Notes: generated by a model not told the origin, from the sequence alone. Positions 1 to 8,818 are shown, counted from the first letter of the stretch. The stretch: 9,308 nucleotides of DNA from an uncultured Candidatus Altimarinota bacterium (GCA_938036655.1 CALHQS010000059.1:1-9308); one strand, 5' to 3'. Numbers and translations are program-made.

Positions 1-155
1 ATCAAGAAAAATTTTATATATTTGTCAAAAACTTTTTTATTTTTTTCGTATCAAATCATTTCTTTTTTTCTGACAATTTGGCGTATTATTATTACTAAAT
101 TATATATATTTATTTTATTATTTTATATAAGACAAAAAATAAGCGAAAATTTGAT

Positions 156-183
156 TTGAGAAATTTTAAAAAAAGAATATAAT
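156..183 (+). promoter_or_regulatory. Promoter of the six-gene operon
   Basis: A -35 box TTGAGA (156-161, five of six consensus bases) is followed after 16 bp by a perfect -10 box TATAAT (178-183). Transcription would start near 190, giving a leader of about 20 bases before the ATG at 210. No Shine-Dalgarno motif lies in that leader. Bases 1-155 upstream are extremely AT-rich and hold weaker promoter-like strings, such as CTGACA at 70-75, but no gene or hairpin I could support. The match is to the sigma-70 consensus; activity is inferred. Confidence 0.65.
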
Positions 184-209
184 CCGAACATAGTTTTAAA
201 AATTTTTTG

Positions 210-413
210 ATGGAAAATTCTGTCTCTTCACGAGAGGAAAAAACTTTTGTCTTGAAAGAAATTATACAAAATCTTCAAATCCGAAACGAGGAAAAAGATT
301 TGTACTTTTTTTCGATGGAAATTCTTGATAACGAAAGTTTTGAAAAATTTTTCCAGAAAATTATGAGCGAATTCCGCGAACCAAAGGCCGGAGTTCGATT
401 TGTTCAGCAATAA
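210..413 (+). CDS. Small protein of unknown function, first gene of the operon
   Basis: This 67-residue protein starts at ATG 210 and stops at TAA 411-413. I do not recognise a family. It is charged and looks soluble, with alternating acidic and basic residues, and residues 8-60 are probably mostly helical. It has no signal peptide, membrane segment or cysteine. It is the only gene in the window without a TGA glycine codon, and it has one glycine in total. The start fits a promoter about 20 bases upstream, and the stop lies 8 bases before the next gene, so it is probably co-transcribed with the two membrane-associated proteins that follow and may act with them. A competing frame (1-453) is also open under code 25 but has a poor, lysine- and phenylalanine-rich composition, so I prefer this one. 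Confidence 0.6.
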   Translation: MENSVSSREEKTFVLKEIIQNLQIRNEEKDLYFFSMEILDNESFEKFFQKIMSEFREPKAGVRFVQQ

Positions 414-421
414 TTTTTCGT

Positions 422-1771
422 ATGCAATTTCAGGCAATTTGTTCAAAATGAAATAAGAAACTCACGCTTCGTTTGACAGCTCAAAATCGTGAAGAAGCGC
501 GAAACATTCTTCACAAACAAGGATATTCAATTATTGAAATTCAGGAAGTAGTGGAAACTTCTCTTGCGCAAGAGGGGAATTTTTTCTTTTTTGATAGCCT
601 GATTAATGGAAATATTCAAACTGGAAAAATCCAATCGGACGATATTTTTAAGGCATATCGAAAATTAATTGAAGACCTCAAATATGATGTTGTCGCGATT
701 TATACGGTAGAATGAATGCCGGATGATCAGAAAAAAATTATTACCGCAAAAGTAAAAGACGGATATCGAATGTATCTTGAGTCTATTGGCCAAAAAGTAG
801 AAGAAAAGCCTGATATTTTGAAAAATGAGGATAATGAAGATTTTTCTCCGCAACTTTTGAAAGAAATTGAAAAATACGGAAAAGATATTGATGAGACGAT
901 TTTAAAAATTCAAAATTTGCTCATTAAGAATCATGAGATTGTAACAGAAGAACAAAAAGCTGTTCTAGAACGTGTTGAAATGGAGCTTGTCTCCATTAAA
1001 TGAATGCGAAATGTTGGAAAAATTCAGTCAACTCTCGAAGATTCCCTCAAACAAATCGGAACGATTGAATTGGAAATCCTCAAAAAGGGAATGATTAAAG
1101 AGAAAGCAAAATTTTTGGCTGAAACCAATAAATTACTTCAAAGTATCGGTTCGAGTGAAAAAATTCAGACTGAAGAAGAAAAACAATCATCACTGGAATA
1201 CAAATTCCAGTCATTTTTGGGTCGTTTTACAAATGAGAAAAAGCCTGAAAAAGTTGAACCAAAAAATAGAATCGACACTAATTCATTTATCTATTTTAAA
1301 AATAAGCGGGAACTTGATATTTATAAAAAGGCTCATCAGAATAATGATTCCGCTATTGTGAAGACGTTTTTTACTGGAAAATTTTCACTATTAAAACGAC
1401 TTCTTCTGAAACGAAGACTTTTGCTGCAAAATATTCAAATTATTGAAAATCGACTTCAAAATAAGTCTGTTTCATATACAAAATTGGTACATGGGTTTGA
1501 TTATTATATTACATGATTTTTTAGTACGCTTGCAACTCTTTGAACAATAGTTTCTGTTGGGCTATTTTTCTATATTTTTCTCTACATCATACTTAATGTG
1601 CTTGATGGAATGAAAATAATTGAACTTGTTTTGCAGAGTAAATCGTCACTTTTTTTGACATTATTTTCTGTATTTACTTTGTGTCTGACACTGATTCGTG
1701 GCTGGAAAACGATGATTGTGGTTATTCCGTGTTTTTTATTGATTTTTTCATTCCTTTCTACTAATTTTTAG
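422..1771 (+). CDS. Coiled-coil membrane protein with a PilC/GspF-like N-terminus
   Basis: This is a 449-residue protein (ATG 422, TAG 1769-1771) read through five in-frame TGA codons, at 449, 713, 1001, 1514 and 1541 (residues 10, 98, 194, 365 and 374). Residues 1-40 follow the pattern seen at the start of PilC/GspF pilus and secretion platform proteins: a short beta hairpin, then an 'A-x-x-R-E-E-A-R-x-I-L-x-x-Q-G' helix, then a hydrophobic strand (IIEI). The rest does not look like a GspF repeat. Residues ~110-260 are long charged helices, probably coiled coil. Residues ~335-360 are rich in leucine, arginine and lysine. The C-terminus has three hydrophobic segments at about 366-391, 409-425 and 431-447. 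The likely topology is a large cytosolic part tethered by its C-terminus. The next gene, a polytopic membrane protein, starts 3 bases after the stop, so the two may form a membrane complex. The PilC resemblance is inferred from pattern only, and the function is unknown. Confidence 0.85.
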
Positions 1772-1774
1772 GAA

Positions 1775-2953
1775 ATGTATATTCTGCTCATTATCCTACA
1801 TTCCCTTTTTATTTTTATTTGCCATCTGTTCGGTTTTTATGTGATAGAAGGGGTTTTTTTGATATTGATGCTATTTTTTCTTCTCTATTTTTCGCCAATT
1901 TTCTTTTTTAAAAATTCTGCTGGCGAAGAATGATTATCGAATCTTTTTTCATTTGAATTATCACCGCAAAAATCGCTTATTATTCCTCTTATACTCACAT
2001 ATCTTGGGATTTATATTTTAGCATTTACTTTTTCTGGAACAATCGCAGAAAGTATTCATGCACATTTGATGATTTTTTTAGCGATTTTCACGATTTTTTT
2101 GGGATATATTTTTGCATTTTCTTGGCAAAATGAGATTTTTTTTGATATTCTCGGATTTCACCTACTTTTTAGCTATATTACGATTCTTATTATCGGAATA
2201 TATTATTTTTTTGTGCGAGAAACGATCAATTTTCTTGATGTGATTTTTTCGGTTGTAACAATGTGATTTTCATATTTTTTCTTCCGATTTGAAACAAAAT
2301 ATCGAAAAAAATTTTTCTACGGATTTTTGGCATCGATTTTTTTCTCATTAGAAATTTTGTTGATTTTTCTGTTTCGAGAAATTCCCTTTTATTTGATTGT
2401 TGGGGCTCTGAGTTTACTGGGGATTATTTTATTTGAGCTCAGTGAAAAATCTTCATTTTTTGATGTTTTTTTGAATATTTCGCGCGTTTTTTTCTTGTCC
2501 GTGATACTTGGCTCGGTAGGACTTCTTTCGGTTACAATTTTTAGTCATTTTGCGAGCATTTATTTTTTGATTACTATTGCGATTTTTCTTTTTTCGGTTC
2601 ATATTCGCTTTTCAAATCTTGTGACATATTCAACGGCGATTTTTATTATTTATTTTCTTTATTGATTCGTCTTTTTATCGCTTTTATCTACAAATTCGGT
2701 ACTTTCCTCGTTGATGTTTATTTTCTTTTTTCCTCTTTTGATTATTATAAATACGTATTTTTGGGAAGAAAAACAGCAATATGATTTTGCGATAATACAT
2801 TATGCGAGTATCGCTTTTAGTGGTTTTTTCTTCTTGTATGCGCTTATTTTTATGAAATGGGAAGCCTCGTCGTTTGTGTTTTCCTCATTTGGGTTTTTCC
2901 TTTTGGCAGGGCTTTTCTTTCTTTCTTATTTCCGATTTCGAACTAAAAAATAA
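1775..2953 (+). CDS. Polytopic membrane protein of unknown function
   Basis: This 392-residue protein (ATG 1775, TAA 2951-2953) is read through TGA at 1931, 2264 and 2663 (glycines 53, 164 and 297). It is overwhelmingly Phe, Ile and Leu. I count about 14 hydrophobic stretches: ~2-24, 26-45, 67-88, 97-116, 122-147, 152-170, 181-200, 204-222, 235-257, 260-278, 282-305, 311-330, 343-361 and 366-386. Loops are short, and the basic ones (for example 171-180 and the C-terminal RFRTKK) are probably cytosolic by the positive-inside rule. I see no transporter, ligase or protease signature. It sits 3 bases after the coiled-coil protein and 2 bases before pepA, so it is translated from the same message. 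It could be a transporter, a flippase-like protein or a scaffold for the preceding protein; the sequence does not decide. The reading frame is secure because the hydrophobic pattern continues unbroken across each TGA. Confidence 0.85.
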
Positions 2954-2955
2954 TT

Positions 2956-4362
2956 ATGCTTGATACAAAACTTCATATTCAAATTGCGACGGATGTTGCA
3001 AATATTTCTACTCATACGCTTCTTTTGGAAATTTCTGAATCCAATATTTTTGAAAAATTGGAAAAATTTCAAATTTCCGTTCCTGAAAAAATTCTCGAAA
3101 AAATTCAAAAAGCTCGTGAAACTGAAAAGGTGTTTACATTTTATCCAGAAAATGAAAATATTTTCGAAGTCGTGATTTTTTTCTCAAAAACTGATGATCG
3201 ACTTGAAAATCGTACCGAAATTTTCAGAAAATTTTCGAAAAATCTTGTTTATGTTCCTGATGGTTTTGTCGAAGAAGCTTTTGAAGCTTTTGTTTTGACG
3301 ATGTATGAATTTTCTCTTTATAAAACGAAAAAAGAAAATTTTGATAAAATATTTTTTGTCGAAGATGTGTCGAACTTGGCGAAGTTGGAATCAAAAATTC
3401 CTCTTTATGAAGCGATTTATGCTGCGAGAAATCTTGTCAATCTTCCACCAAATGATTTTTACCCAGAAGCCTTTGCTCAGATGATTACTTCCAGAAAATG
3501 GAATCATTTTGAAGTGGAAGTTTTCGGAAATACTGAATTGCGAGAATTAGGATGTAACCTTATTCGTGCGGTCGGTCAAGGAAGCGCACGTGATAGTATT
3601 ATGATAATTTTGAAGCCAAAAAAAGAAATTTCTGGTGAAAAATTTGGAATTATTGGAAAATGAGTGACTTTTGATGCTGGTGGTATTCAGATTAAGCCCG
3701 ATAAATATATGCTTGACATGAAATGCGATATGGCTGGTGCCGCTGGTGTTTTGGGAGTGGCGATGTATCTTGATTCACTTCCAGAGTTACCACTGAATGT
3801 TGTTTTTGGACTTGGAATTGTGGAAAATATGACTGGCGCGGCAGCTTTTAAACCGCTTGATATTTATACTGCGTACAATGGAAAAACTGTTGAAATTCAT
3901 CATACTGATGCAGAAGGGCGACTTGTATTGGCTGATGTAATGTCGTATGTAGAGAAAAATTTTCAAGTGAATCATTTGATTACGATGGCGACTTTGACAG
4001 GTGCTTGTATTTATGCTCTTGGAAATGATATTTCAGGAATTATGGGTGATGATGAAAGACTCATTTCGACATTCATCGACAATACTTCGCCATATGAAAA
4101 CGTGTGGCGATTGCCTTTAACTCCAAAAATGATAAAAGCTGTAGAATCACAAACAGCTGATCTTCAGAATCTTTCAGAATCAGAAAAGGCTGGTTCTTCT
4201 ATGGGGGCTGCATTCTTAAGTCATTTCAAGGGGGACGCTCAGTTTACTCATCTTGATATTGCAGGGCCCGCATATCGAACAAAGGATTTCGGATATATGC
4301 CTGTTGGTGGTACTGGTTGGGGCGTGAAAAAAATCTCCGAAGTACTTCTTTCTCTTGTATAA
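2956..4362 (+). CDS. pepA: Leucyl aminopeptidase (cytosol aminopeptidase, M17 family)
   Basis: This M17 aminopeptidase removes N-terminal residues from peptides using two metal ions, usually as a cytosolic hexamer. It has 468 residues (E. coli PepA has 503). The N-terminal ~160 residues are divergent; the C-terminal catalytic domain is clear. The expected ligands and catalytic residues sit at K235, D240, K247, D258, D318, E320 and R322, with the same spacing as E. coli K270, D275, K282, D293, D353, E355 and R357. One in-frame TGA (3661-3663, residue 236) falls on the invariant Gly of GKGVTFD next to the metal-binding lysine, which is strong evidence for TGA = Gly. The family signature NTDAEGRL reads HTDAEGRL here (His316). 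The C-terminal motifs THLDIAGPA and GGTGWGV are typical. The gene starts 2 bases after the membrane protein and ends 1 base before comF. In a host-dependent bacterium it may help recycle imported peptides (inference). Confidence 0.96.
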
Positions 4363-4363
4363 T

Positions 4364-4972
4364 ATGTCTTTTTGGAAAGGATTTTTGTCAATTTTTATTG
4401 ATGAATCGCCACGAACAGATCTTCAAATTTCTGTCAAAAAAATGTGAGAAGAATATAAAAAAATTCTCGAAGATTCTTATTTTGATGAAATTTTTGTCGC
4501 GACAGAATATCAGAAAATTTCTCACTTACTTGAACGTTATAAATTTCATTCTGATCGGCAATTATCGACTATTTTTGCTGATATGTTTGCTCAAATGATT
4601 CAGAAAACTGAAATGAATTTTCAGGATTTTGTTCTTATTCCGACGCCGATGCATTGGACTCGATATTGGATTCGAGGATTTGATACTATCGGATTGATTG
4701 TTAAAAAAATTTCCAAAATCACCAAAATTCCACATATTTCCCTTCTAAAAACAAAATTTTCTCGCCGACAACTCACACTTTCTCGTGAGGAACGACTCAA
4801 AAATCGAAAAAAAATTTTTTCTATCAAAAAAATAGTAAAAATTCCTGAAAAAGTGATTCTTTTTGATGATGTACTCACAACAGGCTCCACTATCAATGAA
4901 TGTGCAAAAGTCTTGAAAAACGCTTGAGTAAAGGAAATTATCGTTTGTGTACTTGCAACTAATCATAAATAA
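4364..4972 (+). CDS. comF: ComF-family phosphoribosyltransferase-like protein, no zinc finger
   Basis: This 202-residue protein (ATG 4364, TAA 4970-4972) has TGA glycines at 4445 and 4925 (residues 28 and 187). The C-terminal half is a type I phosphoribosyltransferase fold: the PRPP-binding loop 'ILFDDVLTTGST' lies around residues 165-176 with the acidic pair D168/D169. Upstream come the ComF-typical 'IPTPMHWTRYWIRGF' (~94-108) and 'LSREERLKNRKKIF' segments. ComF proteins support natural transformation or nucleotide salvage in various bacteria; the substrate is unsettled. Most ComF proteins begin with a CxxC...CxxC zinc finger. Residues 1-70 here contain no cysteine pair, so that module is absent or replaced. 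The start directly follows the pepA stop (TAA-T-ATG) and no earlier in-frame start is plausible, so this is not an annotation truncation. With uvrA next, a DNA-uptake or nucleotide role is plausible but inferred. Confidence 0.88.
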
Positions 4973-4973
4973 T

Positions 4974-7844
4974 ATGTCCGATTTTATTGAAATTATTGGA
5001 GCAGAAACTCATAATTTAAAAAATATTTCCGTAAAAATTCCTAAAAATAAGCTTGTTGTTGTAACAGGCCTTTCTGGGTCTGGAAAATCTTCGCTCGCTT
5101 TTGAAACATTGTATGCCGAGGGGCAGAAAAGATATCTGGAATCTTTGTCAACTTTTGCACGGATGATGATTTCGAATACTTCTGATGCGACAAAAGTTCG
5201 TGAAATTCGAGGACTTTCACCAACCATCGCTATCAATCAAAAAACTGTTAGCAATAATCCTCGCTCTACTGTCGGAACAATCACAGAGATTTATGATTTT
5301 TATAGGCTTCTGTATGCAAATATTGGGGTTCCATATTGTCCAAATCATCCAGAACAATCTCTCGAAAAAGATACTATTCAAAATATTGTTGAAGACATTA
5401 AAAAAAATGATGAATGAACGAAAATTTTTATAATGTTTCCATTGTCGACAATTAAAAATGATGTCGAAGAAATGCCGATGAAAGAAATTTCTCAAATTGT
5501 TTCAGATAAGTGATTTGTCCGATATATAAAAGGAAATGAGGTTTTTTCTGTCGCTGATACTGTCGAAGAAAAAAATATTTCTGTCGAAGATGTGTCGATT
5601 ATTGTCGATCGTTTGATTATCAAAAACAACGATGAAATGTTTTATTCTCGTCTCCGAGACTCTTTATTGTTGGCCTCAGAGAAAAGTGATGGTGTCATTG
5701 AAATATTTTTCCCTTCTGAAAACATTACCAAAAAATACTCACTTTGAAATTTTTGTCCGCAGTGCGGATATATAAGCCCAAAATTTTCGCTCTCAAATTT
5801 TTCCTTTAATTCACATTTTGGTGCGTGTGATGATTGTGGGGGACTTGGATTTCGTACTACTTTTGAGGAAAAAGATATTATAAATTTTGACCTTACACTT
5901 GAAGAAGGTGCTATTTTGCCATGGGAAAATTCTAAATATTATCTCTCTATTTTGCGTGCTGTATGTGAAAAATATAAAATTCCAATGAATAAACCATATG
6001 GAAAATTAACTGAAAAACAACGCGAAATTATTTTGTATGGCGTTGATGAAAAATTTTCTATTATTTTTGATTCCAACTCAGAATTTTATAAAAAATGAAA
6101 TGTCTATATGTGTCGATATGAGGGTGTAATTCCAAAATTAGAGCGACATTATGCTGATTCGGAAAATAAAACTCAATCGCACATGCGAAATATTTTGAAG
6201 TTCGCCACAGAAAAAGAGTGTCGAACTTGTCAATGATATCGTCTCAAAAAACCTTTTTTAATGGTAAAAATTGGAGGAAAAAATATTGGCGAACTTGCGT
6301 CGATGTCTGTCGAGCAAACACTAGATTTTTTTGAAAAACTAGAATTTTCCCAAGAAGAAAAAATTATTTCCGAAGGTGTTTTGAAAAATATTATTGATCG
6401 ATTACATTTTTTGCAAGGAGTTGGCCTTGGATATATAACACTTGCTCGTCGGGCTCATACGCTTTCTGGTGGTGAATCACAGAGAATTCGTCTTGCTACG
6501 CAGATTGGAACCCAATTAGAAGGTATTATTTATGTACTTGATGAGCCTTCTATTGGTCTTCATCCGCGAGATAATGATATGCTGATTAAAAATCTGAAAA
6601 AACTGGCCACTCTTTGAAATACTGTTATTGTTGTTGAACATGATGAAGATATTATGCGAGAAAGTGATTATATTGTTGATATTGGGCCGGGCGCATGAGT
6701 ACATGGAGGTTCAGTGATTTTTAGTGGAACGTATCCAGAATTAATAAAAAATTCTTCGACAGAAACTTCCCTTTATTTATCAGGAAAAAAAGAGATTGTT
6801 CGCCAAAATCCTAAAAAAATATCGACAAAAAAATTTCTGTCGATTTACGGAGCACAAGAAAATAATCTTAAAAATATTAATGTGCGTTTCCCTCTTGAAT
6901 GTATGACCGTGGTAACGGGGGTTTCATGATCTGGAAAATCTTCATTGGTGATGGATATTCTTTCGAATGCACTTCTCAATTATTTTAATAAATCGTCTCT
7001 TCCTGTTGGAAAATACGAGAAAATAGAAGGATTTGAATATATCAATAAAACTATTATTATTGATCAATCACCAATTGGTCGAACCCCACATTCAAATGTA
7101 GCGACCTATACTGGAGTTTTTACTTATATTCGTGAGGTTTTTGCTGCTTCCAATGATGCTAAGGTTCGAGGTTTTAATGTATGAAAATTTTCATTTAATA
7201 CAAAATGAGGGCGTTGTGAGGTGTGTGAGTGAAATGGTACAAAAAAAATTGAAATGCATTTTTTACCAGATGTTTATGTTGAATGTGAAGCCTGTAAAGG
7301 AACCCGTTATAATGATGATGTTTTAAGTATTCAGTTTAAAGGAAAAAATATTGCTGAAGTACTCAATATGACCATCGAAGAGGCATCAGAATTTTTTGTT
7401 GCGTTTCCTAGAATAAAACGCGTTCTAGATGTATTGATTGATGTGGGGCTTGGATATATTACTCTTGGTCAGTCAGCGCCAACACTTTCTGGTGGTGAGT
7501 CACAGCGCATCAAGCTTGCTTATGATCTTTCAAAGCGATCAACAGGTCAAACATTGTATATTCTTGATGAGCCGACTACGGGATTACATTTTGCTGATGT
7601 ACAGAAATTGCTTGACATTCTCGATGCTCTTGTAGAAAAATGAAATAGCGTAATCGTTATTGAACATAATCTTGATATTATTGCTAATGCTGACGCAATT
7701 GTCGATATTGGCCCAAATGGCGGCGATGCTGGTGGAAATCTTGTATTTGCTGGTCCTAAAGAAAAAATTCTTTCTGTCGAAGAAAGTTATACAGCACAGG
7801 CTCTTAAAAAATATTTAGCACAAAAAAATAAAAAAACTTCGTAA
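4974..7844 (+). CDS. uvrA: UvrABC system protein A (excinuclease ABC subunit A)
   Basis: UvrA is the damage-sensing ATPase of nucleotide excision repair; a dimer loads UvrB at lesions. This copy is full length (956 residues) and carries both ABC ATPase modules: Walker A GLSGSGKSS at 32-40 and GVSGSGKSS at 649-657, signatures LSGGESQRI at 497 and 838 on, and Walker B Asp-Glu pairs at 523/524 and 865/866. Zinc modules are C261/C264...C285/C288 and C748/C751...C771/C774 (CX2C-X19-CX2C), plus a CRTCQGYRL knuckle. Twelve in-frame TGA codons (5415, 5511, 5745, 6096, 6234, 6615, 6696, 6927, 7182, 7206, 7230, 7641) encode 12 of 74 glycines. Several are invariant: Walker A Gly652, the KGGRC and CEGNG zinc-module glycines, and GPGAGVHGG. 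No frameshift is present. It is the last operon gene, starting 1 base after comF and ending inside the terminator hairpin. Confidence 0.98.
5441..5452. repeat. 12-bp palindrome ATTGTCGACAAT, copy 1 (in uvrA)
   Basis: A perfect 12-bp palindrome inside uvrA, where it encodes part of Leu-Ser-Thr-Ile. The identical palindrome occurs at 8047-8058 in trxB, in a different coding context. Function unknown; it may be chance in a region rich in TGTCGA strings. Confidence 0.5.
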
Positions 7845-7859
7845 TGAAGTTTTTTTATT
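7827..7859. terminator. Bidirectional terminator between uvrA and trxB
   Basis: A perfect 14-bp inverted repeat (7827-7840 with 7846-7859) flanks a 5-base loop GTAAT. The core is ACTTC/GAAGT with seven T after it on the plus strand and seven T, A, seven T on the minus strand, so it fits Rho-independent termination in both directions. The uvrA stop TAA (7842-7844) is in the loop. The trxB stop (7855-7857, minus) is in the right arm. The stem is A/T-rich, so it would be weaker than a GC hairpin, but the U-tracts are strong. Confidence 0.85.
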
Positions 7860-8769
7860 GAGTAATTTTCAAAATGTCTTCATGAATACTATTGGCAGCG
7901 AGACAACCCTCCGCAGCTGACATAATAGTTTGTCGAAATTTATTAGAATTTGTTGTTACATCACCAGCTGCATAAAGCCCAGGAATAGTGGTTTCTTGAC
8001 GTTGATCAACAACAAGACATCATTCTCCGTCTTTTTGTGGCGAAAGATTGTCGACAATATTTGTAATTGGTGTCGATCCAATGGCGACAAACAATCCATC
8101 AAGTGCGAGATTTTCTCCTGTATTAAGAATCACTCCTGTAACACCCATCATATTTCCTTGTACTTCAGTAACTTGTGTATTCATGTGGAAGATAATGTTT
8201 GATGTGTTGTTAGCTTTTTCAGTCCAAATATTTTCCGCACGAATCACATCACCGCGAACAAAAATATGAACTTCTTTCGCGATTTCTGCAAGATATAGAG
8301 CTTCTGTGATAGCCGTATTTCCAGCACCAACTACACCAACAGTAAGATTTTTATAAAAATTACCATCACAAGTCGCACAGTATGAAACGCCTTGTCCATA
8401 AAATTCTCTTTCCCCAGGAATTCCAAGCATTTTATACGTATTCCCTGTTGCTAACAATATACGTTTTGCGTCAAAATTCTTTCCACCCATTGTCGATACA
8501 GAAAAATGATTTTCGCCAATCTTCGACACAACTTCGACACGGTCTTGGAGAATTTCTGAACCCGCACTTTCAGCATGTTTTTTAAAATTATCCATAATTT
8601 CTGCACCTGGCGCAGATAATACTCCTGGAAAATTTTCAACACAATGAGAAGTTGAAAGCGCTCCACCTGGCATTTCGCCAATAATAATATTTTTAAGTTT
8701 ATATCGGCTTGCGTACATTCCAGCTGGAAGTCCTGCTGATCCAGCACCGATAATAATAAGATCGTACAT
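7855..8769 (-). CDS. trxB: Thioredoxin reductase
   Basis: This flavoprotein passes electrons from a pyridine nucleotide through FAD and a redox disulfide to thioredoxin. It has 304 residues (family about 310). Visible are the FAD-binding GAGSAG at 8-13, the active-site CATCDG with C131 and C134 (E. coli C135/C138), the nucleotide-binding GVVGAGNTA at 145-153, and the C-terminal FAD motif GLYAAGDVTT followed by the RQ-containing helix. One TGA (8020-8022) encodes Gly250; only with it does the protein reach the C-terminal FAD motif. The NADPH-phosphate segment reads VRGDVIRA instead of HRRDGFRA, so one of the usual arginines is Gly. I chose ATG 8769 because the FAD-binding strand begins right there. 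An upstream TTG (8796) is in frame but lies too near the predicted transcription start. It has its own promoter, converges on uvrA, and shares its terminator. Confidence 0.96.
8047..8058. repeat. 12-bp palindrome ATTGTCGACAAT, copy 2 (in trxB)
   Basis: Identical to the palindrome at 5441-5452. In trxB it encodes part of Asn-Ile-Val-Asp-Asn. The two copies sit in different genes and strands, so shared protein sequence does not explain them. Confidence 0.5.
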
Positions 8770-8795
8770 AGTAGAAAAATAAAAATTCTTCCCCA

Positions 8796-8818
8796 ATAAT
8801 GAGAATTAGTCTCATTAT
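8796..8818. promoter_or_regulatory. Inverted repeat over the trxB -10 box, possible operator
   Basis: A perfect 9-bp inverted repeat, ATAATGAGA (8796-8804) and TCTCATTAT (8810-8818), is separated by 5 bases (ATTAG). It overlaps most of the trxB -10 hexamer and spans the expected transcription start near 8806. That placement suits a dimeric repressor or redox-responsive regulator. No regulator gene is in the window, so the operator role is inferred. Confidence 0.45.

Noticed and set aside
228..446. Minus-strand frame opposite the first gene
   Set aside because: It is low-complexity Phe/Lys-rich sequence overlapping two better-supported plus-strand genes, with no motif.
1..453. Frame open from 1 to the TAA at 451-453 under code 25 (about 150 residues)
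   Set aside because: It spans the strong promoter at 156-183, overlaps the start of the next gene, and is a Lys/Phe/Ile-rich translation of AT-rich DNA with no recognisable motif. The 67-residue frame at 210 has better composition, an ATG and tight operon spacing.
4358..4363. TATAAT immediately before comF as an internal promoter
   Set aside because: No -35 box lies at proper spacing, and the string is formed by the pepA stop and the stop-ATG junction.
422..7844. Frameshifted or decayed pseudogenes suggested by many TGA codons
   Set aside because: All fragments of each gene are in one frame, homology runs on without gaps across every TGA, and the TGAs fall on conserved glycines. Recoding explains them all.
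4974..7844. UGA read as tryptophan (code 4) or as selenocysteine
   Set aside because: TGG already encodes Trp at conserved sites. Trp or Sec at Walker A Gly652 and the zinc-module glycines would be incompatible with UvrA. No selenocysteine insertion hairpin pattern is apparent, and 12 sites in one gene is far too many.
8767..8796. TTG start at 8796 for trxB, adding nine residues
   Set aside because: The family begins at the FAD-binding strand, which follows the ATG at 8769 directly. The TTG would lie only about 10 bases from the predicted transcription start and inside the operator-like repeat.
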